Shown one piece after another: positions 45,015 through 54,921 of a stretch of 64,000 nt of DNA (its first letter is position 1; each line of letters opens with the position of its first letter). The DNA comes from Paenibacillus sp. HW567 (GTDB taxonomy: Bacteria; Bacillota; Bacilli; Paenibacillales; Paenibacillaceae): contig NZ_KB910518.1 in assembly GCF_000374185.1 (NCBI RefSeq), forward strand, positions 4,388,530 through 4,452,529, in the 5' to 3' direction. The translations under genes and the position numbers were made by a program. The notes under the pieces were generated by a model that saw only the letters and a program-made list of their open reading frames with translations, ran no database searches and had not been told where the DNA came from.

Positions 45015-48000
45015 ATGAGCACCAAAAGAAAGTTCAACGGCGACTGGCAGTTCAGCAAGCAGCCGCTTCATACCGAGTTGGCGAAGGCAGCGGCCAGTAA
45101 CGATTGGATGCCGGTTACCCTGCCCCATGATTGGCTGATTTACGATACTCATAATCTCTATCAGAATGGTGAAGGCTGGTATCGTAAAACCCTCACGCTA
45201 GATGAAATCCCGTCTCAAAGCCGCCTGTCGCTCCGCTTCGAGGGAGTCTATATGAACTCCACGCTGTACGTTAACGGACATGCAGCCGGCACCTGGAAAT
45301 ATGGATATTCCACCTTTGAATTTGACATTACTCCGTACCTGACGGCAGGTGACAATATCATCTATGTGCGCGTTATTCATGAGTCGCCCAATTCCCGCTG
45401 GTATTCGGGGGCAGGAATCTATCGCCCGGTATGGCTGATCACCTCTGCGCTCACCCATATCGCCCCGGATGGCATTTACATCGCCCCCCGGAACACTGCC
45501 GGTGACGCCTGGTCGGTGAATGTAGAGACGGAGCTGAGGCTCGGACAAGATACTGAAGCCTCCAGGCTGAAGCTGCGCCACAGCATTCTGGATGCTGACG
45601 GAACGGTAATCACGCATGCGGAATCCGCTACTCCGCTGAAGGACAGCGACTTGACCGCACAAGACTGCACTTCTCTGGCGGTTGAACGGCCATTGCTCTG
45701 GGATATCAGCCACCCCCATCTCTACAAGCTGAAGACCGAGCTTCTGGCCGGGGATGAGGTGATTGACGAGGAGCTGCGGACCTTCGGGTTCCGTACCTTT
45801 GAGCTGGACAGTCAGAAGGGTTTCTTCCTGAACGGCCGGCATGTCAAGCTGAACGGAGTCTGCCAGCATCATGATTTGGGCTGCCTGGGAGCTGCCGTCA
45901 ACAAGGCAGCACTGCGCAGACAATTCGTCCTGCTGCAGGAGATGGGGGTAAATGCGATACGCACCGCCCATAACATGCCTGCGGTAGAACTGATGGAGCT
46001 GGCGGATGAAATGGGCGTGCTGATTGTCTCGGAAGCCTTTGATATGTGGGAGCGCCACAAGACTGCCTATGATTACGCCCGTTTCTTTCCCGAGTGGTGG
46101 AAGCAGGATGTTGCCAGTTGGGTGAGACGGGACCGCAACCACCCCAGCCTGCTGATGTGGAGCATCGGCAATGAAATTTATGATACTCACGCAGATGCCA
46201 GGGGCCAGGAGGTCACCAGGGAGCTTCAGGAGGAGGTCTTGGTCCACGATCCCCGGGGCAACGCCTTCGTGACGATTGGCTCCAACTACATGCCTTGGGA
46301 CAATGCGCAGAAATGCGCTGACATTGTTAAGGTCGCCGGCTACAACTATGCAGAGAAATACTATGAGCTACACCATCAGGAGCATCCCGACTGGTTCATC
46401 TACGGCAGCGAAACCTGCTCTACGGTGCAGAGCAGAGGCATCTATCATTTCCCGCTGGCCCAGTCAGTACTGGCAGACGATGATGAGCAGTGCTCGGCGC
46501 TGGGTAACAGCTCCACAAGCTGGGGAGCAAAAAGCACAGAGCGCTGCATTATCTCAGACCGGGATGCGGCCTTTTCCCTTGGACAGTTTCTATGGACCGG
46601 CTTCGATTATATAGGCGAGCCGACGCCTTATTTCACCAAAAATTCTTACTTCGGACAATTGGATACGGCAGGGTTCCCCAAGGACTCCTATTACATTTAT
46701 CAAGCCGAATGGACGGATTACCGGACTCATCCCATGATTCACATCTTTCCTTACTGGGACTTCTCAGAGGGGCAGTTAATTGATGTGCGTGTCTGCTCCA
46801 ATGCGCCGCGGATTGAATTGTTCTTGAATGAGGTATCCCAAGGCAGCTTCGACATTGATCATGTCCACGGCCAGAAACTGCTTGGAGAATGGCAAATTCC
46901 TTACTCGCACGGCAGCCTTCGTGCCGTTGCCTACGATGAACAAGGTAATGTGATTGCGGCGGACCGTATCTCCTCTTTTGGAGATGCTTCATCTCTAGTA
47001 CTCACGCCCGACAAGCAGGAATTTATCGCGGACGGCTCCGACTTGATCTTCGTAACCATCACCACGGCTGATCAGAAGGGACACCGGGTCGAGAACGCCA
47101 ATAACCGGGTTCATCTGACGGTAGAGGGACCAGGGCGTCTGGTTGGCCTCGATAACGGGGACAGTACCGATTACGATCCATACAAAGGAACAAGCCGGCG
47201 GCTGTTCAGCGGCAAGCTGCTGGCTGTGATTGCAAGCACCCATGAGGCTGGCCCGATCACCCTGCGCTGCTCCTCACCAGATCTCGCTGAAGGAAAACTT
47301 ATTCTGGAGGCCGTCCCTCACCAATCGGGCAGCTCCGCAGAAGATGAGCTGATTCTGTATGCCGATTCTCCTCTGGAAGCGAAACCTGCATATGGAGAAA
47401 CTACGCCTAACCCGGATGAACTGGAAATCCCTGTACGCAAGCTGGAAATCATCTGCCCGGAAGGCAATCATCTAACGCCGGATCACCCTTCCCTTCCAGT
47501 CCGCGTCAAGCTCCACCCGGGCAATGCCACCTATCAGGATGTACAGTGGCGGGTAACCAATGCGGCGGGGATTGATGCCAATACAGCTTCCATTGAGGTG
47601 AAGGGCCATGAGGCCGTGATTACGGGATTGGGGGATGGAGATGTCTATATCCGATGCGGTATTGCTAACGGAGCGGATGGGATTCGTCTATATTCCCAGA
47701 TGGAGTTCAGGCTCAGCGGTCTCGGTCAGTCCTGTCTGAATCCTTATGAATTCGTCTCTGCCGGCTATCATGGCAGCGCCAGCCGGAACCTGACGAACGG
47801 CAATGAACGGGGAGTCGCTACGGCCCGGGAGGGCGAGAGCCTGATCAGCTTTGAACGTCTGGATTTCGGCGACTATGGAGCGGATGAGATCATTCTGCCT
47901 ATTTTCTCGCTGGATAATGAAGAGTTTCCAATTGAAATATGGGAAGGTATTCCCGGAGACACGGGCGCTGAGCTGCTATCCATTGTCACCTACCAGAAAC

Positions 48001-48497
48001 CGTCGCAATGGAATGTGTATCAGGAAGAAACCTACAAGCTGCCGAGACGCCTGACAGGAGTCACTTCCTTATCCTTCGTCCTGCGGCGGAAGATTCACTT
48101 GAAGGGTCTTCAGTTTGTTTATAAGTACAAAGCTTATGAACGCCTGGGCGCTCTGGAGAACAGCCGGATTTACGGCGATTCGTTCTCTCTTGCGGAGACG
48201 GCCATCGAAGGCATCGGCAACAATGTTTCGCTTGTTTTTGAAGGGATGGACTTCGGCGGACAAGAAAGCTCACGGCTGGTCATCTGCGGACGTTCTCCAC
48301 TCGCGAACAACACACTTACCCTCTTGTTCAGCGGACCGCAAGGCGAATCCAAGCAGCTAGTGGAGTTTGCAGGCTCCGACAGCTACACGGAACGGGAGTT
48401 TATTCTCGCGCCCATCAGCGGCATGCAGCAGGTAACCTTCTTATTCCTGCCCGGCAGCCAGTTTGACTTCAAGTGGTTCCAATTCTATCACGCCTAA
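45015..48497 (+). CDS. Large GH2-family glycosidase
   Basis: 1160 aa. GH2 layout: sugar-binding domain (GEGWYRKTLTL...VNGHAAGTWKYGYS), immunoglobulin-like domain, TIM barrel with acid/base Glu in WSIGNEIYDTH (about 388) and nucleophile Glu in IYGSETCS (about 465), then Ig-like and C-terminal carbohydrate-binding-like domains from about 600. No signal peptide. Family members are beta-galactosidases or beta-glucuronidases; location after uxuAB suggests a hemicellulose side chain, but the bond cleaved is not deducible. Confidence 0.9.
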   Translation: MSTKRKFNGDWQFSKQPLHTELAKAAASNDWMPVTLPHDWLIYDTHNLYQNGEGWYRKTLTLDEIPSQSRLSLRFEGVYMNSTLYVNGHAAGTWKYGYSTFEFDITPYLTAGDNIIYVRVIHESPNSRWYSGAGIYRPVWLITSALTHIAPDGIYIAPRNTAGDAWSVNVETELRLGQDTEASRLKLRHSILDADGTVITHAESATPLKDSDLTAQDCTSLAVERPLLWDISHPHLYKLKTELLAGDEVIDEELRTFGFRTFELDSQKGFFLNGRHVKLNGVCQHHDLGCLGAAVNKAALRRQFVLLQEMGVNAIRTAHNMPAVELMELADEMGVLIVSEAFDMWERHKTAYDYARFFPEWWKQDVASWVRRDRNHPSLLMWSIGNEIYDTHADARGQEVTRELQEEVLVHDPRGNAFVTIGSNYMPWDNAQKCADIVKVAGYNYAEKYYELHHQEHPDWFIYGSETCSTVQSRGIYHFPLAQSVLADDDEQCSALGNSSTSWGAKSTERCIISDRDAAFSLGQFLWTGFDYIGEPTPYFTKNSYFGQLDTAGFPKDSYYIYQAEWTDYRTHPMIHIFPYWDFSEGQLIDVRVCSNAPRIELFLNEVSQGSFDIDHVHGQKLLGEWQIPYSHGSLRAVAYDEQGNVIAADRISSFGDASSLVLTPDKQEFIADGSDLIFVTITTADQKGHRVENANNRVHLTVEGPGRLVGLDNGDSTDYDPYKGTSRRLFSGKLLAVIASTHEAGPITLRCSSPDLAEGKLILEAVPHQSGSSAEDELILYADSPLEAKPAYGETTPNPDELEIPVRKLEIICPEGNHLTPDHPSLPVRVKLHPGNATYQDVQWRVTNAAGIDANTASIEVKGHEAVITGLGDGDVYIRCGIANGADGIRLYSQMEFRLSGLGQSCLNPYEFVSAGYHGSASRNLTNGNERGVATAREGESLISFERLDFGDYGADEIILPIFSLDNEEFPIEIWEGIPGDTGAELLSIVTYQKPSQWNVYQEETYKLPRRLTGVTSLSFVLRRKIHLKGLQFVYKYKAYERLGALENSRIYGDSFSLAETAIEGIGNNVSLVFEGMDFGGQESSRLVICGRSPLANNTLTLLFSGPQGESKQLVEFAGSDSYTEREFILAPISGMQQVTFLFLPGSQFDFKWFQFYHA

Positions 48498-48504
48498 AAA
48501 TAAC

Positions 48505-48565
48505 AGAGGAACATTCAAACACAGTTCGTTCATGAGCTGCGGTTTGGATGTTCCTCTTTGTTTTA
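48505..48565 (+). terminator. Terminator after GH2 gene
   Basis: AGAGGAACATTCAAAC pairs with GTTTGGATGTTCCTCT, followed by TTGTTTT. It ends the uxu-GH2 operon. Confidence 0.8.
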
Positions 48566-48579
48566 TTAAGATCATTCCC

Positions 48580-49344
48580 TTATACGAAAACATATTCTCC
48601 TTCACCAATATGAATCGTCTTTCCCTTTAATGCTACGGAATCCGTCTCAAAAATGACCTGCTTGAACTGATTATCGTCCCCTTGCACGAAATCAAAGGTC
48701 TTATCTCCAATCGTAAGAGTGAAGATATTGACCCCTGACTCTGTAACAGGAAGTCCAAACAGCTCTCCCCAATGTCCGGCGGCGGCGGCAGGATCGGAGA
48801 CGTGGAATACCGCTCTCACGATTTCAGCAGTTCCCGCAGGATGGGGCTGAATGATTCCTGATGCCGTCAACCGTTCCAATCTCTCCGCATCCGTCCCGTT
48901 CCATTGAATGATAAACGGATAGACCAGTCCTTGAAAGCCGCCGTCAATGGTCATCATCCGCCACTCTATTAATCTGCCCTCGTTATCCAGGCGCCTGCCA
49001 TCAATGATAGGAGATAGTGCTAAACCTGCTGCCTTCAAGGAAGCTTCAATTGCTTCAATATCATCCGTCCGGAGCACCACTCTGCTTAAGACTTCATGCT
49101 CTGGAAGAACTGTCACTGCATCCCTCACTACGACGTTGTGCTCAGTTGCTCTCGCTAATTCCAGGTTCTCAATGCCGAGGAACTCAAGATAGGTTAGCCC
49201 AAAGTAACTTAAGGCATTATAGGTTCCCCAATCCTTATGAGATCCTCCTCTAAAAGCAACCAAACCAAACTCTCCGAAGATTTCAACCGGCTGATCCAGA
49301 TCATTGACATAATGTACTAAATGATCCCACTTCAGAGTTGCCAT
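48580..49344 (-). CDS. Glyoxalase-like (VOC) domain protein
   Basis: 254 aa, starts LKWDHLVHYVNDLDQPVE, the Glyoxalase_3-type opening with the metal-binding His, and FGLTYLEFLGIEN. A second half (PHPAGTAEIVRAVFHVSD) resembles another VOC repeat. Last gene of the MetNIQ-type operon; ATG overlaps the proC stop by one base (TAATG). Substrate unknown. Confidence 0.8.
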   Translation of the reverse strand: MATLKWDHLVHYVNDLDQPVEIFGEFGLVAFRGGSHKDWGTYNALSYFGLTYLEFLGIENLELARATEHNVVVRDAVTVLPEHEVLSRVVLRTDDIEAIEASLKAAGLALSPIIDGRRLDNEGRLIEWRMMTIDGGFQGLVYPFIIQWNGTDAERLERLTASGIIQPHPAGTAEIVRAVFHVSDPAAAAGHWGELFGLPVTESGVNIFTLTIGDKTFDFVQGDDNQFKQVIFETDSVALKGKTIHIGEGEYVFV

Positions 49345-50153
49345 TATTTCTTCACTCCCAGCTCAGTAGTCCGCTTTACGGCTGCAAGAACACTTCTTTG
49401 CAGTCCGGCCGCGAAATCACTGTTGTTGAGTTCATACAAGCCGTGAATGCCGACACCACCCGGTGAATTGTTAATATCAAGCAATTGTCTTGGATGCAGG
49501 CCTGTTTGCTGCAGCATCACAACCGCTCCCATCACATTCTCCAGCGCTACCTTCCATGCCTGTTCCCGCGGCAGTCCGGCGAGTACACCAGCATCCGCAA
49601 AAGATTCAATGAAATAATAGATATAGTTAGGTCCAGCCACACCGAACCCAGTGAAGATATCTATGTAAGACTCATCCAGATATTGTACTTTGCCGAACCC
49701 GAGCAGGAAATTCTCCACTTGCTCACGGGCAGCAAATGCATTCAAGGCTACACCGCTATATCCATATCCCGTATCGGTCAACGTATTGGGAATTACCCGG
49801 ATAATAGGACGTTCAGCTCCAAAATAATTCCCAAGCTGCACAATCGTTACACCCGCCACAATAGATACGACTGCGGCAGCAGGTGAAGCGAATTGTCTAA
49901 CAATTTGTCCGAGTGCAGTCAAATCATCCTGTGGACGAACTGCAACTACAATCAGCTCTGCTGTAGACAGGCCTTCCTCCTGCGAACTCCCCGTATCTAC
50001 ACTGTACTTTGTATTCAACAACTGAAGACGCGCTTCGTTAATATCCGACACACTGATTTGGTCTGCAGACAGAGTATTATTAGCAATAGATGCACGAATG
50101 ATCGCTTCAGCCATCTGTCCTCCGCCAATAAAATGAATCCTTTGCTTGGTCAC
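49344..50153 (-). CDS. proC: Pyrroline-5-carboxylate reductase family protein
   Basis: 269 aa. N-terminal Rossmann motif FIGGGQMAEAII, IRVIPNTLTDTGYG, FTGFGVAGPNYIYYFIESFADAGV and C-terminal NSPGGVGIHGLYELN match P5C reductases. Located after an amino-acid-type importer, it may reduce a P5C-like or other cyclic imine from the imported compound, or may be an additional copy for proline synthesis. Gene symbol by homology. Confidence 0.88.
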   Translation of the reverse strand: MTKQRIHFIGGGQMAEAIIRASIANNTLSADQISVSDINEARLQLLNTKYSVDTGSSQEEGLSTAELIVVAVRPQDDLTALGQIVRQFASPAAAVVSIVAGVTIVQLGNYFGAERPIIRVIPNTLTDTGYGYSGVALNAFAAREQVENFLLGFGKVQYLDESYIDIFTGFGVAGPNYIYYFIESFADAGVLAGLPREQAWKVALENVMGAVVMLQQTGLHPRQLLDINNSPGGVGIHGLYELNNSDFAAGLQRSVLAAVKRTTELGVKK

Positions 50154-50170
50154 TTAAGCTCACTCCCTAC

Positions 50171-51001
50171 TTAATTATTCTTCCATGCTTCCGGCAGAAT
50201 GAAGCCGTCATATTTCTCTTGTCCAAGGATGTATTCTTCGAATTCTTTGGATTCATACGCAGCCTTCAAGTCTTTGGCCCACTGGGTATCTTCATCCTTT
50301 TTATTAACCGATACGATGATTCTGTGCTGCATCGGCGTATTTTCAATTTTGAGTGCATCCGTAATCTTTCTGTCCGGAGAATTCGCAATGTAATTGCCGT
50401 TGACTACACCATAATCAACATCCTGAAGTGAAACCAGAATTTGTGCCGGGTCCAATATTTTAATATCAATTTTATACTTATCCGGCTCCATGCTGTTAAT
50501 GTTGAAGTCAGCTACACCTGCGCCTTCTTTAATTTTGATCCAGCCCAATTCCTCCAGAATGCGAAGTGCGCGCTCCTGGTTAACCGGATCGTTGGGAACA
50601 GCTACGGTTGTACCATCTTTGACATCGTCCAGCGTAGTATGATTTACGGAATAAAGGCCTTGCGGGGCACCCGGCACATAAGCAATTCCAACCATGTCTG
50701 CATTGATTTCTTTATTAATTGCCTCCATGTAAGCTGTGCTTTGGAATATACTCGCGTCAATGGAGCCTTCCTTCATCGCCGGATTAACCTGCATGTTTTG
50801 CGAGAAGGTTTTAAATTCAACGGTGTAGCCTTTTTTCTCCAGTATCGGTAGAATGGATTGACGGAATTGCTCCTCGTAGGTTCCGACACCGAAGCCAACA
50901 GTGATTTTTTTCTTGTCTCCGGAGCTTTCCGCTTCCTTATTGCCGCAAGCCGTGAGCACCGCCAGAACACCTATCATCATCACTAACAATAACTTTTTCA
51001 T
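50171..51001 (-). CDS. metQ: MetQ/NlpA-family substrate-binding lipoprotein
   Basis: 276 aa from ATG 51001 (AGGAG 9 nt upstream; the ATG at 51010 abuts the site). Signal with lipobox VLTAC, then VGFGVGTYEEQFRQSILP, SIDASIFQSTAYME, VAVPNDPVNQERALRILEELGWI, all typical of NlpA family. Receptor for the MetN-MetI importer encoded upstream. In this family methionine and related compounds are usual ligands; operon context suggests a modified amino acid. Confidence 0.9.
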   Translation of the reverse strand: MKKLLLVMMIGVLAVLTACGNKEAESSGDKKKITVGFGVGTYEEQFRQSILPILEKKGYTVEFKTFSQNMQVNPAMKEGSIDASIFQSTAYMEAINKEINADMVGIAYVPGAPQGLYSVNHTTLDDVKDGTTVAVPNDPVNQERALRILEELGWIKIKEGAGVADFNINSMEPDKYKIDIKILDPAQILVSLQDVDYGVVNGNYIANSPDRKITDALKIENTPMQHRIIVSVNKKDEDTQWAKDLKAAYESKEFEEYILGQEKYDGFILPEAWKNN

Positions 51002-51013
51002 TACCTTCATCTC

Positions 51014-52033
51014 CTATTCTAATACTATGTTTTTTAGTTGCACTAACGCCTCATCGGTTACATTTAACGGAATTGCACAGTTTGGCGAGAGAATAAACGG
51101 CTCGTTCTTCATTAACGCCAACGCTTCTTTTGCCTGCTTTTGAATTTGTTCAATATCATTTACTGCAAACAACTCATGATCAACCCCGCCTACCTTGGTA
51201 GCCTTGAGATTTGCCTCTAGTCCCGGATTTCCTTCAGCCACCGTATCCCAGCTAATCCCGTCTATGCGATAATCGTTGAATTTCTCAGGCTGGGAACAGG
51301 CTCCGCAGGTGTGAAGGATGTTTTTGCCATAGCTTGCGGCCTCCAGGACAATAGAATCATAGGGTCTGGACAGCTCGTCAAACATCGCCTCATCAAATAA
51401 TCCCGGATGTGCTGTACCGGTCACCGCATAGAACAAACCATCGGAACCCGCTTGCTGCAGCTCTTGCACATAATCGGCTAAGGTTAATGAAATAACATGT
51501 AATGCATGATGCGCTGCCGCCCGATGCTCTCTGAACAATGATTCCAAAGTAACAGGCTGGTCAATGCCAAACACAGTTTTTGTTACATAAGCGGAACGCC
51601 CTACGATAAACAGCAGCACCGTTAATGGCGAAAATACCGTTTGGATTAGCGGGGTGTCAGGTAACCCTTGACGGATTTTTCTGACCGCCTCTAAATGCTC
51701 CAGCAGGGATGGTGTCCGGGTTGCCTTTTTCACCTCGAGATCCCACAGATGATCGGCCGTAGGAATAACCGTCGTCATCTGTCTGGGAAATACGGTCTGA
51801 TAATCCTTAAAGTCATACTGATTTCCCCAAGCCTCAGCTAAGTAGGTCGCTCTTGGATTAATTTTGACCCAATCCCAATCATATTTTTTCGTAAAAGAAA
51901 TCGTTGTTGCCGCCAAATCTTCTGCATTTTGTTCTTTGTCAATAAAATGACGCCATCCGCTGACAATCGGACGATCCGCCCGTTCTCCGGATAATATGGC
52001 TCTGAACCGGTCCTGCTTACTCCATTCACTCAT
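51014..52033 (-). CDS. UroD/corrinoid-methyltransferase-like protein
   Basis: 339 aa. Overall uroporphyrinogen-decarboxylase (URO-D) fold pattern (RFRAILSGERADRPIV, IQTVFSPLTVL, YAVTGTAHPG), but it contains GKNILHTCGACS (about residue 230), the H-x-C zinc motif of MtaA/MtbA/CmuA methyltransferases, which true heme UroD lacks. It sits between the permease and binding-protein genes of the importer, so it probably acts on the imported compound, perhaps demethylating it. No corrinoid protein gene lies nearby. Confidence 0.8.
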   Translation of the reverse strand: MSEWSKQDRFRAILSGERADRPIVSGWRHFIDKEQNAEDLAATTISFTKKYDWDWVKINPRATYLAEAWGNQYDFKDYQTVFPRQMTTVIPTADHLWDLEVKKATRTPSLLEHLEAVRKIRQGLPDTPLIQTVFSPLTVLLFIVGRSAYVTKTVFGIDQPVTLESLFREHRAAAHHALHVISLTLADYVQELQQAGSDGLFYAVTGTAHPGLFDEAMFDELSRPYDSIVLEAASYGKNILHTCGACSQPEKFNDYRIDGISWDTVAEGNPGLEANLKATKVGGVDHELFAVNDIEQIQKQAKEALALMKNEPFILSPNCAIPLNVTDEALVQLKNIVLE

Positions 52034-52063
52034 CTGTCGGCTCCCTCCATGTATCTGTAATAA

Positions 52064-52723
52064 CTAGTAGCGGCGAATTTTTCTCGCCAGTGTGTTGCCT
52101 AAAGATTGAATGCCCTGCACCAAAATAATAAGAATAATGACGGTGGCTACGACTACTACGGTGTCAAACCGCTGGTATCCATATACTATGGCTAAATCTC
52201 CAACTCCACCGCCGCCTACCACTCCGGCCATTGCAGTTGCACCTATCAGCCCTATCGTTGCAGTGGTCAACGACAGGATTAATGATCCGACCGCTTCCGG
52301 CAATAAAAAATGCCAAATGACCTGGAATGGCGTAGCGCCCATCGACTCAGCGGCTTCAAGAATTCCCGGGTTCACTTCAAGCAGAGAATTCTCTACCAGA
52401 CGTGCGATATAGGGTGCGATATAGATAATCAGCGGAACGATTGCTGCATTAGTCCCAATTGAAGTATGAACAATTGCCCTTGTTACCGGAATAATAGAAA
52501 CCAGTAAAATAATAAATGGAAGCGAACGGATAATGTTGATAACCGGATTTAGTACGGTATAAATTGCTTTATTCTCCAAAACACCACCTGGACGAGTGAC
52601 TACAAGTAATATGCCCAAGGGGATTCCTATAAGAGAACCCACAAAAAGGGATACTCCTACCATTTGAATCGTTTCTATGATTGCCTTGAGAAATTGCTCA
52701 CTTGTTATTGATGTCGAGAACAT
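52064..52723 (-). CDS. metI: MetI-type ABC permease
   Basis: 219 aa, five membrane helices; EAA loop ESMGATPFQVIWHFLLPEAVGSLILS. GGAGGTGG precedes ATG inside the end of metN (26-nt overlap). Typical D-methionine-type permease. Confidence 0.92.
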   Translation of the reverse strand: MFSTSITSEQFLKAIIETIQMVGVSLFVGSLIGIPLGILLVVTRPGGVLENKAIYTVLNPVINIIRSLPFIILLVSIIPVTRAIVHTSIGTNAAIVPLIIYIAPYIARLVENSLLEVNPGILEAAESMGATPFQVIWHFLLPEAVGSLILSLTTATIGLIGATAMAGVVGGGGVGDLAIVYGYQRFDTVVVVATVIILIILVQGIQSLGNTLARKIRRY

Positions 52724-53741
52724 AAGACTCCACCTCCTCTACACCGACTTCATGTCTTTTTAACAAATCCAAAGCCTTATCAACCTGTGACCTATCACCG
52801 TGAATTTGAATAATCATTGTCCCCAGGGTCGTTTCTTGAATCTCCGTCATATTTGCGAATAAAATATTGAATTTGATATCGCAAGAACGAATCATCTCAT
52901 ACAGAATGGGCTCAGACGCATTTTCTCCAACAAAATTTAGTTTATAGAGCAGATTTCCATGTTTATCCTTGATTGATTTTTGAACGCTGGGGGTCATGCT
53001 ATTTTGAATAACTGTCTTCACAAAATTTTGCGTGGTTGCATGCTGGGGATGGCCGAATACCTCCAGAACACTTCCTTGCTCAATGATCCGCCCCTCCTCC
53101 ATCACAGCCACCTTATTGCAAATCTCTTGAATGACAGACATTTCATGTGTAATGATCATCACAGTAATGTTGTATTCGGCATTGATTCTTTTCAACAGTT
53201 GTAGAATTGATTGTGTTGTCTGCGGATCTAAGGCGGATGTCGCTTCGTCACACAGAAGGATAGACGGATTCGAGGCAAGCGCTCTGGCAATCCCGACCCG
53301 CTGCTTCTGTCCACCAGATAATTCATTCGGGTAGCTTCCAGCTTTATCACTTAATCCAACAAACTCTAGCAGCTCCTGTACCCGCTTGCGGATTTCATTT
53401 TTATTCTTTTTCAGCAGAACGAGAGGGATCGCAACATTATCAAATACTTTTTTAGATTCTAGCAGGTTAAAATGTTGAAAAATCATGCCTATACTTTTCT
53501 TGGCCGCCCGCAGCTCTTTATCGTTGTAGGTTCCTAAATCACGCCCGGCTACTAAAACCTGTCCCTGCGTCGGTCGTTCCAAATAATTGACTAAACGGAT
53601 TAATGTGCTTTTCCCCGCACCGCTATAACCGATAACCCCGAATATGTCGCCTTTTTCAACCTTTAAATTGATCCCTTTTAGAGCTTCTATGGTCATCTCT
53701 TTCCGGGTGAATGTCTTATGTACATTCTTTAATTCAATCAT
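52698..53741 (-). CDS. metN: MetN-type ABC ATPase with NIL domain
   Basis: 347 aa from ATG 53741 (GGAGG 9 nt upstream). Walker A GVIGYSGAGKST, LSGGQKQRV signature, ILLCDEATSALDP Walker B; C-terminal NIL/ACT-like regulatory domain (about 260-347), which in MetN binds methionine and inhibits transport. Start overlaps the M20 gene end by 8 nt (ATGATTGA). Confidence 0.93.
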   Translation of the reverse strand: MIELKNVHKTFTRKEMTIEALKGINLKVEKGDIFGVIGYSGAGKSTLIRLVNYLERPTQGQVLVAGRDLGTYNDKELRAAKKSIGMIFQHFNLLESKKVFDNVAIPLVLLKKNKNEIRKRVQELLEFVGLSDKAGSYPNELSGGQKQRVGIARALASNPSILLCDEATSALDPQTTQSILQLLKRINAEYNITVMIITHEMSVIQEICNKVAVMEEGRIIEQGSVLEVFGHPQHATTQNFVKTVIQNSMTPSVQKSIKDKHGNLLYKLNFVGENASEPILYEMIRSCDIKFNILFANMTEIQETTLGTMIIQIHGDRSQVDKALDLLKRHEVGVEEVESYVLDINNK

Positions 53742-54900
53742 GTTCATTCCCCTCCTGCAGCTTCGCAAGTGCTTGTTCCGCCAATGAAGCAAAATATTTA
53801 GCGGCAGGCAGTATGGCAGCCTCATCAACGTCGAAACGAGGGTGATGCAAAGCATAAGCCGGCCCTGATCCGATATTTACAAAAGCACCCGGTATCTTCT
53901 GTAGATAGTAGGAGAAATCTTCGCCTCCCATTTGCGGCGGGATATCTTGCACATCATATCCGGCATCGCTGGCGACCTCTTTGGCAAAGTCAGTCCATTC
54001 TCCGTGATTAATAGTTGCCGGCGGGCCCGGATACCAATGCAATTGCGCCTCTGCCCCGGCTCCTGCGGCAATCCCTTCGATGATTCTAGTCATTTGGTTG
54101 GGAATATGGCGGCGAATCTCTTCATTGTAGGTCCGAACCGTACCTTCTAATTCAACCTTTTCCGGCAATACATTCCATGTGAAGCCCCCATTAATTCTGG
54201 TAACACTTAACACGACCGGCTCTAATGCATTATTTTGACGGCTTACGATGGTTTGCAGCATTGTTATCATTTGCGCCGCAGCCACAATGGTATCCACACC
54301 CTTCTCCGGAGTAGCAGCGTGAGCGCCAACACCTTTTACAGTAATTTCAAACCGGTCTACACCTGCCGTTAAAGCTCCCGTTCTCGTTCCAAAAGCTCCC
54401 GTAGGCAAATCCGGTGAATTATGCAAACCAAATATGGCAGCTACATCCTTGAGACCTCCTGATGCCAATACACTTTCCGCTCCGTGTCCTGTTTCCTCCG
54501 CCGGCTGGAACAATACTCTAACCCTTCCCGGCAATTCACTTTCACGAGTCTTCAACAAGAGTGCCGCACCTAAAATGACAGCGGTATGAAAGTCATGACC
54601 ACATGCATGCATTTTCCCTGGAATCTCCGATGCAAAAGGCAATGCCGTCTGTTCTTCGATAGGAAGTGCATCAATATCACAGCGGATGGCCACAACAGGC
54701 CCGTTACCTTGACCGATCTCTGCGATAAGTCCGGTTTCTAAAGGGAGGTCCAGAATATGTATATTGGCAGTTGTCAGCCATTCCCGCAGCTTCTCTGTTG
54801 TTCTGAACTCTTCATATGCCAGCTCTGGTTCCCGGTGCAGGTTTCTTCGAACCTCTATTAATTGACTAGCTAAAGCTTGATCAATCTCATGTGGATTCAT
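53734..54900 (-). CDS. M20-family amidohydrolase
   Basis: 388 aa. Metal ligands visible: HACGHDFHTAVILG, FQPAEETGHGAES, LHNSPDLPTGAFG, MGGEDFSYYLQ near the C-terminus; starts LIEVRRNLHREPELAYEEF. M20D relatives deacylate N-acyl amino acids or cleave their conjugates. First enzyme of the operon ahead of metN, so it likely deacylates an imported N-acyl amino acid. Confidence 0.9.
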   Translation of the reverse strand: MNPHEIDQALASQLIEVRRNLHREPELAYEEFRTTEKLREWLTTANIHILDLPLETGLIAEIGQGNGPVVAIRCDIDALPIEEQTALPFASEIPGKMHACGHDFHTAVILGAALLLKTRESELPGRVRVLFQPAEETGHGAESVLASGGLKDVAAIFGLHNSPDLPTGAFGTRTGALTAGVDRFEITVKGVGAHAATPEKGVDTIVAAAQMITMLQTIVSRQNNALEPVVLSVTRINGGFTWNVLPEKVELEGTVRTYNEEIRRHIPNQMTRIIEGIAAGAGAEAQLHWYPGPPATINHGEWTDFAKEVASDAGYDVQDIPPQMGGEDFSYYLQKIPGAFVNIGSGPAYALHHPRFDVDEAAILPAAKYFASLAEQALAKLQEGNEHD

Positions 54901-54921
54901 TGCTGAAATGCTCCCCTTTCG

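Noticed and set aside
45198..46247. 349-residue minus-strand frame
   Set aside because: Antisense shadow of the GH2 gene.
51014..52033. Heme-pathway uroporphyrinogen decarboxylase (hemE)
   Set aside because: The HTCGAC zinc motif and the location inside an ABC importer operon point to the methyltransferase branch of the fold.
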